Assembly: GCF_041821085.1 (NCBI RefSeq)
Contig: NZ_JBGUAZ010000004.1
Span: 310,001 to 374,000, forward strand
Direction of reading: 5' to 3'
From: Natrinema sp. HArc-T2
GTDB taxonomy: Archaea; Halobacteriota; Halobacteria; Halobacteriales; Natrialbaceae
DNA: 64,000 nt
A model generated the notes under the pieces. It did no database searches. It was not told the DNA's origin and was given only the letters and a program-made list of their open reading frames with translations. The position numbers were made by a program, and so were the translations under genes. Within the stretch, counting starts at the first letter, position 1, and each line of letters opens with the position of its first letter. Positions 27,730 to 34,782 of this stretch are shown one piece after another.

Positions 27730-27745
27730 TCAGTGGCTCTGATCG
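27660..27745. repeat. Dispersed ~85-bp repeat, copy B
   Basis: Begins CTATAGTAACAACTGAAAC, has the stem GATCGCAC/GTACGATC (one mismatch), the shared ATCAGGTGTGCACTGAC and a second dyad CACTGAC-G-GTCAGTG; the right end GGCTCTGATCG has diverged from GGCTACTATAG. The right hairpin contains the stop codon and last residues of the minus-strand GDPD gene, so it may serve as its 3' end hairpin. Confidence 0.85.
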
Positions 27746-28569
27746 TCACTCAAGTCTCGAGCCAACCCGGGATAGTCAGCGACGATGCCGTCGACGCCAG
27801 CTGCCGCGAGCGTGTCGAACTGCACCCAGTTCGTCGCCGTCCAGACGTTGACCGCTCGCCCCTCCGCGTGGGCTACCTCGAGAACGTCTACTTCGGGACC
27901 ACCGGCTGACACGCCAGCATAGGCCGTTTCGCTCAGGTGTATCCCGGCGATCGCGTTCCGCGGTGGATGGATCGCCTCGCAATCATAGCGGCGTGCGATC
28001 TCGAGACCCGCTTCGAGGTCGTCCCACACCAGCGGTGCCACAGCGTAGTCGGCGATTTCCCGCAACGCTGCGATCGCACCCTCGCAAAACGACGAGAACA
28101 GCAGGTCGCCGCCGAACGCCGCACAGTTGGCGACGACACACTCGACGAACGGCTGCCACAGTTCGCGGCGCTGATCGCGCTCGCTCGACGAGAGCGACTC
28201 ACCGACACGTAGCTCTGTCGTCCCGGGATTTTTCAGTTCGACGTTGACGCCGACGGTCTCGGGGACAGCCGCGAGAAAGTCGGCCAGCGTCGGCACCGTC
28301 GCGTCGGTACCGAGAACGTGTGCCTCCTGCAGTTCCTCGAGCGGTGTCTCCCAGACGAGCCCGGCTGCGTCCGTTAGCGGGCGACCGTCGCGACTCCCAT
28401 CGAGGTGTTCGTCGTGGATCACCACCGGGGTGCCGCAGGCGGCGGGCTGAACGTCGACCTCGAGCATCGCAGTCTCGTCATCGGCAACTGCACGCGTGGC
28501 CGCTTCGACGGTATTTTCAGGTGCGACACCGGCGTAGCCACGGTGAGCGATGACGGCAGGACGTGCCAT
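27730..28569 (-). CDS. Glycerophosphodiester phosphodiesterase
   Basis: 279 residues, a GDPD TIM barrel. IAHRGYAGVAPENT is the catalytic His plus Glu motif, LEVDVQPAACGTPVVIHDE has the metal-binding Asp/Glu and second His, and NVELKNPG the third Glu. It would cleave glycerophosphodiesters from phospholipid turnover to glycerol phosphate and alcohol. The C-terminal residues and stop come from dispersed repeat copy B. No signal peptide, so a cytoplasmic enzyme is likely. Confidence 0.92.
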   Translation of the reverse strand: MARPAVIAHRGYAGVAPENTVEAATRAVADDETAMLEVDVQPAACGTPVVIHDEHLDGSRDGRPLTDAAGLVWETPLEELQEAHVLGTDATVPTLADFLAAVPETVGVNVELKNPGTTELRVGESLSSSERDQRRELWQPFVECVVANCAAFGGDLLFSSFCEGAIAALREIADYAVAPLVWDDLEAGLEIARRYDCEAIHPPRNAIAGIHLSETAYAGVSAGGPEVDVLEVAHAEGRAVNVWTATNWVQFDTLAAAGVDGIVADYPGLARDLSDDQSH

Positions 28570-28662
28570 AAGTGACCGTCGGCGGGCCGGCTAATGGAAC
28601 TCCCGCTCGAACGTGGCATGTTCTGGCCCGGCGTTGATGCCAACTCCCTGCGAACCGCCGCT

Positions 28663-28920
28663 ATGACCGAGCCCACGCTCGCGATCGTCGAGCGCACACT
28701 CGATCGCGCCGCCGACCTCGAAACCGAGAGTGCCGTCACCGTGTTGCAAGCCGCTCGAGACGACGTTCGCGCGCTCGCGGGCGAGCCCGATGTCGACGAG
28801 GACCGCCGGCAGGAACTCGCAACGCGACTCGACCAGCGGCTTCGCGAGGTGAGCGAGCGCGACGTCTACGACAGCGGACTGGGTGCCGCAATGAATCCCA
28901 CCGAAGACGACGCACCATAG
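28663..28920 (+). CDS. Small alpha-helical protein, unknown
   Basis: 85 residues from ATG 28663. Mostly helical and charged: TLAIVERTLDRAADLETESAVTVLQAARDDV then a short turn and RRQELATRLDQRLREVSERD. It has no cysteines or membrane segments. No family name is recognised; a helical-bundle protein or a partner subunit would fit. In-frame codons back to 28594 exist but lack a good start context. Divergent from GDPD, upstream of npdG by 91 bases. Confidence 0.6.
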   Translation: MTEPTLAIVERTLDRAADLETESAVTVLQAARDDVRALAGEPDVDEDRRQELATRLDQRLREVSERDVYDSGLGAAMNPTEDDAP

Positions 28921-29011
28921 GAGTCACATCGAGCAGAGCCCTCACGCGAGAACCCGGCGAGATCGGCCACCCTCCCGCCCTTTTATTCGCGTCCCGTCCC
29001 GAGAGAGAGGT

Positions 29012-29680
29012 ATGCGAATTGCGCTACTTGGCGGCACTGGCGATATCGGCGAAGGACTCGCGCTCCGGTTCGGGCGAGATACGAGTCACGAACTGCTCAT
29101 TGGCTCGCGAGATCCCGAAAAGGCCCGCGATGCGGTCGCAGACTACGAGGCGGCGCTCGAGGACCACACCGACTCGGTCGACATCAAGGGCTTCGTCAAC
29201 GAGATGGCCGCCGACCGCGCGGATATCGTCGTGCTCAGCGTCCCGCCGTACCACGTCGGCGACACCGTCGAGGCAGTCGCCGACAACCTCGATTCGGACA
29301 CGGTCCTCGTGACCCCCGCTGTCGGCATGAAAGGCGACGAAGATGGCCTCCACTACCATCCGCCGTCGACCGGCAGCGTGACCGAACTCGTCGCCGAGCG
29401 GGCCCCCGACGAGGTCCCCGTCGTCGGCGCGTTCCACAACCTCGCGGCCGGCGCACTCGCCGATCTCGAGACCGACCTCGACCTCGATACGCTCGTCGTC
29501 GCCGACGACGACACGGCCCGCGACACCGTCTGCAACCTCGCACGCGAGCTCGAGGGACTACGCGCGCTCGAGGCTGGTCCGCTGGCCAACGCGGCAGAAG
29601 TCGAGAGCGTCACGCCGCTGGTCATCAACATCGCGAAGTACAACGACGACATGCACGACGTCGGCGTGAAGTGGATCTAG
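29012..29680 (+). CDS. npdG: F420H2:NADP+ oxidoreductase
   Basis: 222 residues. MRIALLGGTGDIGEGLALRF is the NADP-binding Gly loop with an acidic/basic ribose site, and IGSRDPEKA the Ser/Arg that bind the NADP 2'-phosphate. VVGAFHNLAA is the later F420-site loop. The enzyme interconverts reduced F420 and NADPH. A T-rich promoter stretch (TTTTATTCG at 28980) lies about 30 bases before the ATG. It connects with cofE and mer later in the window, both F420 functions. Confidence 0.9.
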   Translation: MRIALLGGTGDIGEGLALRFGRDTSHELLIGSRDPEKARDAVADYEAALEDHTDSVDIKGFVNEMAADRADIVVLSVPPYHVGDTVEAVADNLDSDTVLVTPAVGMKGDEDGLHYHPPSTGSVTELVAERAPDEVPVVGAFHNLAAGALADLETDLDLDTLVVADDDTARDTVCNLARELEGLRALEAGPLANAAEVESVTPLVINIAKYNDDMHDVGVKWI

Positions 29681-29814
29681 ACAGCGGCTCTCGTGCGGTC
29701 GCTGGCCACGTTGCTCGAGAGTGGTCCGGGTCACTCTGTGCGACGAGCAGACTGTGACAGTGCGACCGCTCGTCGGTCGGTGAAACGAGAATAATCACCG
29801 CTGGTGCTGGTCGT

Positions 29815-30084
29815 CTACGCGCCGGCGGACTCGAGGGCGTCCTCGAGGTCGTCACGCTGGGTGACGCCGACGAAGCGCTCGACGATGCCGTCGTCGTTCT
29901 CGATGACGAGCGTCGGCAGCGATCGGACCTGGTACTCGTTGGCGACGTCTTGCTGTTCGTCGACGTTTACTTTCTCGACTTCGAACTGGCCCTCCCAGTC
30001 TTCCTCGAGCTCCTCGAGGATCGGGTCCTGGGTCTTGCAGGGGCCACACCAGTCAGCGTAGAAGTCCTTGAGTGTGACGGTCAT
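29815..30084 (-). CDS. Thioredoxin
   Basis: 89 residues from ATG 30084, a compact thioredoxin fold. The active site is WCGPC within VTLKDFYADWCGPCK, and the cis-proline loop is RSLPTLVI. The N-terminal strand found in E. coli thioredoxin is shortened. It would reduce protein disulphides in the cytoplasm. An upstream frame to 30129 is rejected because MTVTLKDFYADWCGPC is the usual beginning in haloarchaea. Confidence 0.92.
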   Translation of the reverse strand: MTVTLKDFYADWCGPCKTQDPILEELEEDWEGQFEVEKVNVDEQQDVANEYQVRSLPTLVIENDDGIVERFVGVTQRDDLEDALESAGA

Positions 30085-30173
30085 GCGGTCAACCCTAGTT
30101 GCCACGCGCCGCGCATAAGGGTTTCCCACTGCTATTGCATTGCCGTCATCGACGACACGGACCGGTCGAAAGG

Positions 30174-30178
30174 TTTAG
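30174..30178 (+). promoter_or_regulatory. TATA box of secG
   Basis: TTTAG inside GGTTTAGTTCG ends about 25 bases before the ATG at 30203, the spacing of a haloarchaeal TATA box for a leaderless messenger. Confidence 0.45.
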
Positions 30179-30202
30179 TTCGAGGGACCCATAGGATCGG
30201 AT

Positions 30203-30364
30203 ATGGACAAAGGACAGAACACCGGCGGGCTGATGTCCAGTGCCGGACTCGTCCGGTACTTCGACTCCGAGGACTCGAACGCTATCCGTATCGACCCCAA
30301 GACGGTCATCGCGTTCGGCGTCATGCTGGGCGTGCTGGTTCAGCTACTGACGTTTATCTCGTAA
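30203..30364 (+). CDS. secG: Preprotein translocase subunit Sec61-beta/SecG
   Basis: 53 residues, too short for most gene finders. Reads [20 protein letters not shown], then [20 protein letters not shown] and one C-terminal membrane segment ([14 protein letters not shown]). The [23 protein letters not shown] signature is that of archaeal Sec61-beta, the small tail-anchored subunit of the SecYE translocon. The start follows a TATA-like TTTAG at 30174, so the messenger is probably leaderless. Confidence 0.93.
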   Translation: MDKGQNTGGLMSSAGLVRYFDSEDSNAIRIDPKTVIAFGVMLGVLVQLLTFIS

Positions 30365-30497
30365 CTCGCCTTTCTCGACCCGTTCACTTCCATCAGTGTG
30401 CCTCGAGCAGTGCATCATGCTGACTGCGATAACCGATCGATGTCGACGATGGATCGAGCCGGCACTCGGTGGGGTAGGACATGATCCGAATCGCGGC

Positions 30498-31523
30498 CTA
30501 CCGCTGTGAGTCGCGAAGGATGAGCGGCTCGATCGCGAGCGTCCGCTTTGCGACCGTGACGATCCGGAGCACGTAGGCCGTAAACAGCAGAAACGGCACG
30601 AGCGTGATCGTAAACGCCAGCCCGATCGCCAACGTCATATTCGTGACGCCGAGTGTCTGTCCGGGAAACGTGCCCGCATCGACGACGGTGAGCATGATGC
30701 CGGCGATGACCAGCGCCGGCACCGCCGCATAGAGGATCATCTGCGAGAGCGAGACGAGCGCCCACTCGAAGTACAGGGTCTTGACGTGTTCCCGCGCCGG
30801 CCCGAACAGACTCAACGCGGTCTTCAGCTCATCTAACAGCGCCAGTTCGTCGTCAGAAAGGTCGTCCTCGTACTCGTTTGCGATCCGTTCGACCTGGAAG
30901 ATCTTCCAGCCGTAGTTGTAGTTGAGCGCCGCGAATAGGACGTCGAAGGTCCCGAACGACGCACCCTCGAGCTGGTCGCGGACGGTTTCGGAGTTGCCGA
31001 CGAGACTGTCGGTGAACTCGTCGACGTCCGCTCGGAGCCCGTCGGCGTCGTTTTCGGAGACATGCTCGCGAAGATTTTCGGCTCGCTGCTGGGCCACACC
31101 GACGAGTTCCCGGAGGAACGTCGACGGATCAGCCGGACTGGGTGAGCCAATCAGCTCTTCGGTGAAGTCCCGAAAATCCATCGAGTTCTCCATTCGCTCG
31201 CGCTGGTCGCCAAGCGGCCCATTCTCCTGGGAAAGGACTAGCTGACCGATCGTGACAACGAGCGTGGTCCCGGTGATGATAGCCGAGAGCATCGTCGAGA
31301 ACATCGTTTCGATCGTGTCGCCGGTCTGTAACTGTGGCGTCAGCGGCTTCGGGAGCAGGGTGACAGCCGCGACGAAGCCGACGAAGACGGCCAGCGCCAG
31401 GACAGCGGTTACATGAAGACGGTTCGCGCCGAGGAGCAGCCAGATTTTGAGGCGGCTCTCGCCGGCACGCTCGCGCATCGTGTTTGCCGTGCTTATTTCG
31501 GACTCACCGGACGTTTCGGTCAC
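30498..31523 (-). CDS. Integral membrane protein, unknown function
   Basis: 341 residues from GTG 31523 (ATG 31478 possible). Four membrane segments: two near the N-terminus (~40-62, ~75-97) and two near the C-terminus (~255-280, ~295-320), separated by a ~150-residue soluble loop with coiled-coil character (LREHVSENDADGLRADVDEF) and a LFAALNYNYGWKIFQVERI segment. No family is recognised for certain. It starts six bases after the DUF4177 gene stop, so the two form an operon. Confidence 0.7.
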   Translation of the reverse strand: MTETSGESEISTANTMRERAGESRLKIWLLLGANRLHVTAVLALAVFVGFVAAVTLLPKPLTPQLQTGDTIETMFSTMLSAIITGTTLVVTIGQLVLSQENGPLGDQRERMENSMDFRDFTEELIGSPSPADPSTFLRELVGVAQQRAENLREHVSENDADGLRADVDEFTDSLVGNSETVRDQLEGASFGTFDVLFAALNYNYGWKIFQVERIANEYEDDLSDDELALLDELKTALSLFGPAREHVKTLYFEWALVSLSQMILYAAVPALVIAGIMLTVVDAGTFPGQTLGVTNMTLAIGLAFTITLVPFLLFTAYVLRIVTVAKRTLAIEPLILRDSQR

Positions 31524-31529
31524 ACCGAA

Positions 31530-31745
31530 TCACCCCTCATCGCCACCGGTGCTCGCGCCAGCGGGCCGTTTGAACACGAGGAACTTGGTGCCACCGCCCG
31601 TGTACTCGATCGTCGCGACGAGTTCCCAGCCGTCCGCACCGTAGTCGTTCAGCGCCGCTTGCGGATCCGTGGCCTCCTTTTTCGTTTCGTCGCGTGACGG
31701 TCTGAGTGTTTTGTACTCCCAGCGGCGCACGTCGGACTGGCTCAT
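31530..31745 (-). CDS. DUF4177 domain protein
   Basis: 71 residues from ATG 31745. A single DUF4177-like domain: RRWEYKTLRPSRD, LNDYGADGWELVATIEYTGG and KFLVFKRP, the strand-helix-strand with the G-x-x-GWEL motif. Such domains are common as stand-alone proteins or tails with unknown role. It precedes the membrane-protein gene in an operon. Confidence 0.82.
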   Translation of the reverse strand: MSQSDVRRWEYKTLRPSRDETKKEATDPQAALNDYGADGWELVATIEYTGGGTKFLVFKRPAGASTGGDEG

Positions 31746-31924
31746 CGATACATGATCGGACGTGGCCAACACCAGTAAGGCTGGGGCAGGCAATCTCCCG
31801 ACCGAAGAGGTCACGATATCATACGACTACTGACTGCAGTCGTCGAAATCGGCACCATCGTTGGCGTTCGCCACAGCAAGCCGGTGACGCGACCTTTTTG
31901 AGCGCGCCATCCATACCCGCGGCC

Positions 31925-32542
31925 ATGTCACTGACTGCTGGCGTCGTCGCAGTCCAGGGCGACGTCGAAGAACACGCCGCGGCCATCGAACGCGCCGCCA
32001 CGGCCCACGGCCACGAGGTCACCGTCCACGAGATCCGTGATGCAGGAGTCGTCCCCGACTGTGACCTATTAGCGATGCCAGGCGGGGAATCGACGACCAT
32101 CTCCCGGCTGCTCCACAGCGACGGCATTGCCCCCGAAATCGAGGCACACGTCGCCGCCGGGAAACCGCTGCTTGCGACCTGTGCCGGTCTCATCGTCGCC
32201 TCGAGCGACGCCGGCGACGACCGGGTCGACGAACTGGGGCTGCTCGACGCGTCGGTCGAGCGCAACGCCTTCGGTCGCCAGAAAGACAGCTTCGAAGCGC
32301 CACTCGAGGTATCTGGCCTCGAGGACCCGTATCCGGCAGTGTTCATCCGCGCGCCGGCGATCGACTCGGTCGGCGACGCCGAGGTGCTCGCGACGTGGGA
32401 CGGTCGGCCAGTCGCGGTCCGAGACGGCCCGGTCGTCGGCACCGCGTTTCATCCCGAACTGACGCCCGATAGCCGGATTCACGGACTGGCCTTCTTCGAA
32501 AACGAGGCCGCAGCGGTTCCCAGACTCGAGGAGTCCGCATAG
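31925..32542 (+). CDS. pdxT: Pyridoxal 5'-phosphate synthase glutaminase subunit
   Basis: 205 residues from ATG 31925. It hydrolyses glutamine and channels ammonia to PdxS to make PLP. The class-I amidotransferase triad is visible: nucleophilic Cys in LLATCAGLIV, and His-x-Glu in GTAFHPELT. The GGESTT loop (oxyanion region) is intact. PdxS is not next to it. A TATA-like CTTTTTGA stretch is about 25 bases upstream. It flanks the DUF4157 island on its left. Confidence 0.93.
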   Translation: MSLTAGVVAVQGDVEEHAAAIERAATAHGHEVTVHEIRDAGVVPDCDLLAMPGGESTTISRLLHSDGIAPEIEAHVAAGKPLLATCAGLIVASSDAGDDRVDELGLLDASVERNAFGRQKDSFEAPLEVSGLEDPYPAVFIRAPAIDSVGDAEVLATWDGRPVAVRDGPVVGTAFHPELTPDSRIHGLAFFENEAAAVPRLEESA

Positions 32543-32648
32543 GACGACCGATCGGTCGAGCGGTGCTCTCTTTGCGGCCCACCACAGCGGAGTGCAGAAC
32601 ACTTGTTCAGTGTGGTGTCCTGTATCGCGTGCATCACGGACTGATCGC

Positions 32649-33488
32649 TTAGAGGAGGTTCAACAGTGGCGCGAACAGCCCTGCATTGAACGTATCCTCC
32701 GCACGGTACTCGCTGATAGTGGCGGTGTAATCGTGATATGGGGGAACGCCATCACGGTTCATACACCGGACCATCATGTGGTCCGTTCCGGGACCGAGAA
32801 CGCGATATTCGTCCGGTGGTTTCTCACCGCGGGCGAGGTAGCTATCACGAATCTGACAGCGAAGGAGATAGACCAGGAATTCCCGGAACTGATCCCTGTC
32901 GAGATCGATGACGACGTGCTCGAGGCGCGTATCCGGTTTTCGGTCTGGATAGGGATCTTCGCCACGGACGAGGCGGTCGTCATTGATGTCAGCGTAGTAC
33001 ATCACGTGGACATCGGACGTGGCGTCGATGTCGCACCTATCGTCAGTAAGGTAGACGTCGAGTTTGTGCTCACGGTACTCGTTCATCGCCCCACCGGCTG
33101 GAACGGGATCCGGATGTGGTTGTGTGATAGTCGAATCGTACGCGCCAGCCAGTTGTCGATAGTAGTGATCGAAATAGCGATTCAGGTCGTCTTCGGGAAG
33201 GTTCGCGACGGCTTCTTTGACCTGCTCGATCCGATCACTTCGGAGGTACCAGGGAGCCGTGTCGTGCTCGGTGTTTTGAGCGACGTACCACTTGGCGTAA
33301 TCCCGTGCTTGATCGACCATCTCGTTGCCATGGCTCGTTCGTCTGTCCGGGTCATCCGGGTAGCCGTCTTGTTCGTGGTACGTTATTTTTCCATCAAAGT
33401 CGACCGAAATTCCGTGGCTAGCTCCGTTATTATCGATGACTCTGATTCCGATCCCGCCTGTATCTTCATCGCCTAGTAAGGCTTTCAT
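32649..33488 (-). CDS. Unknown protein coupled to the DUF4157 gene
   Basis: 279 residues, no domain recognised. It begins MKALLGDEDTGGIGIRV with a Gly-rich strand, followed by FDGKITYHEQDGYPDDPDRR, a helical middle (LPEDDLNRYFDHYYRQLAGAY), and a His/Asp-rich second half (DVHVMYYADIND, GPGTDHMMVRCMN). It has no signal peptide or membrane segment. Its ATG is three bases after the DUF4157 stop, and AGGTGAT at the end of the previous frame gives a ribosome site, so translation is probably coupled. It uses less GC-rich third positions than flanking genes, suggesting transfer. It could be an effector, immunity or cargo protein; unproven. Confidence 0.65.
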   Translation of the reverse strand: MKALLGDEDTGGIGIRVIDNNGASHGISVDFDGKITYHEQDGYPDDPDRRTSHGNEMVDQARDYAKWYVAQNTEHDTAPWYLRSDRIEQVKEAVANLPEDDLNRYFDHYYRQLAGAYDSTITQPHPDPVPAGGAMNEYREHKLDVYLTDDRCDIDATSDVHVMYYADINDDRLVRGEDPYPDRKPDTRLEHVVIDLDRDQFREFLVYLLRCQIRDSYLARGEKPPDEYRVLGPGTDHMMVRCMNRDGVPPYHDYTATISEYRAEDTFNAGLFAPLLNLL

Positions 33489-33491
33489 TTG

Positions 33492-34679
33492 TTACATCAC
33501 CTCGGGACCAGGCACTCTATCAGGACGATTGCTCGACTCAGTTTCCCGTGCTTCATCGGAAGTGGACTCGGGCTTGAATCCGAGAATCTCGAGCACCTTC
33601 TGTCGGTTGTTGTAAATTGCTTGGAGCGCACTCCCTGCAAGCGAACCCATAGTTTTGCCAAAGGGGATCCCTGACTCCTGCCCAACTTCCGTCATTCCTA
33701 TCTTGAGCGCTTCGCCAGTCCCGGCATCACGAACCGTCTCCAAAAGGCTCCCCTCGAGTGTGGTCGATAGTTCATCGACTTTAGCCTGCAGTTGGTCTTG
33801 GTTCTCTGCCAGCGCGTAGAGACGCTCGTCGACGCCGGAACTCTCGTCGATATCGTTGAGCGACAGACTGGCTTCGTCAGTTTTTCCGAACAATCGATCT
33901 TTCAGTGATGATGCCCGATTCTTGATCGAGCGCTGAATGTGAACATCCGTTTTACCGAGACGCTGAATGCCCAACTCACCGCCTCGCATCACTTGCTGAG
34001 CAGTTTTCTCGGCTTCCCGCTCTAACTGTGGATCAGGATCGATCTCGAGGCCCAGATCCTCCTGCGGCAGCATCGAGATCGCCCCGCCGGTCTGCTGGCG
34101 GACGTGTGCTAACTCGTGGGCGAGCACGTGCTGGCCTTCCGCCGATTCGGGGTCGTATTCGCCAGAATTGAAGGCGACGTGATTCCCGACGGTGAACGCT
34201 CGAGCGTTGATGTGCTCGCAGGCCTGCGCCGCCTTCGACCCGGTGTGGATCCGCACGTCGCCCAGCGAATCACCCATCCGGTCTTCCATCGCGCGCTGGA
34301 TCGACGGATCCAGCGACCGGCCAGGCGAGGAAATGACATCCCGGACCGAGTCGGGAACCTGTGTCTCACCGGCTGGGCCCGTGTCCCGTGCCGACGCGGT
34401 TCGCTGGAGCGACGTTGAAACACCACGATGCCAGTGTTTGTCGGAACACGGATCGTTCGTCGTCCGTTCGGTGGGTGATTCGGTTTGCTCTTTCACTCGC
34501 TCGAGCCGTTCGGCGGCACCGAGACCGCCGATCGAGTGGGGAAGTTCGTCACTGGCTGCTGTCATGTCGCTTGTCCGCTGGACTGTGACGTCCGCAGTAC
34601 GCGACTGTCGGATCGAAAGCGGCGTCGACGATCGTGACTCGTCGGACGACCGCTCCGATCGCGAAGCATATCGTCCCAT
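33492..34679 (-). CDS. eCIS-core (DUF4157) zincin-like protein
   Basis: 395 residues. The first 105 are disordered and Ser/Arg/Thr-rich. DUF4157 spans ~115-235: DVRIHTGSKAAQAC, ARAFTVGNHVAFN, the HELAH zinc site at 188-192 followed by VRQQ, and EREAE at 220-224 as likely third ligand. DUF4157 is the protein domain most consistently linked to extracellular contractile injection systems, often on their cargo. Residues 250-370 are a helical tail with a possible coiled coil and a Gly-rich segment (GKTMGSLAGSALQ). No tube or sheath genes are in the window. The next gene is coupled and the AAA+ gene is divergent. Confidence 0.82.
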   Translation of the reverse strand: MGRYASRSERSSDESRSSTPLSIRQSRTADVTVQRTSDMTAASDELPHSIGGLGAAERLERVKEQTESPTERTTNDPCSDKHWHRGVSTSLQRTASARDTGPAGETQVPDSVRDVISSPGRSLDPSIQRAMEDRMGDSLGDVRIHTGSKAAQACEHINARAFTVGNHVAFNSGEYDPESAEGQHVLAHELAHVRQQTGGAISMLPQEDLGLEIDPDPQLEREAEKTAQQVMRGGELGIQRLGKTDVHIQRSIKNRASSLKDRLFGKTDEASLSLNDIDESSGVDERLYALAENQDQLQAKVDELSTTLEGSLLETVRDAGTGEALKIGMTEVGQESGIPFGKTMGSLAGSALQAIYNNRQKVLEILGFKPESTSDEARETESSNRPDRVPGPEVM

Positions 34680-34782
34680 CGCTATGGTATTCCATCATTT
34701 TACCTCATGTACAATAGTATTTGCTACTGAATTATATCTAAATTTTATTGTTGTGCGTTGTGGTATTCTCGATACCGATCGA
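34680..34782. promoter_or_regulatory. Divergent AT-rich promoter between DUF4157 and AAA+ genes
   Basis: This 103-base stretch is strikingly AT-rich against the GC-rich background. For the plus strand, TAAATTTTATTG at 34739-34750 sits about 35 bases before the ATG at 34783. For the minus strand, several TA-rich boxes (AATACTATTG in reverse, near 34710-34720) could drive the DUF4157 gene. Shared control of both arms is likely. Confidence 0.5.

Noticed and set aside
34192-34782. 197-codon upstream extension of the AAA+ ATPase
   Set aside because: It overlaps the divergent DUF4157 gene, shows no family similarity, and the ATG at 34783 follows an AT-rich promoter.
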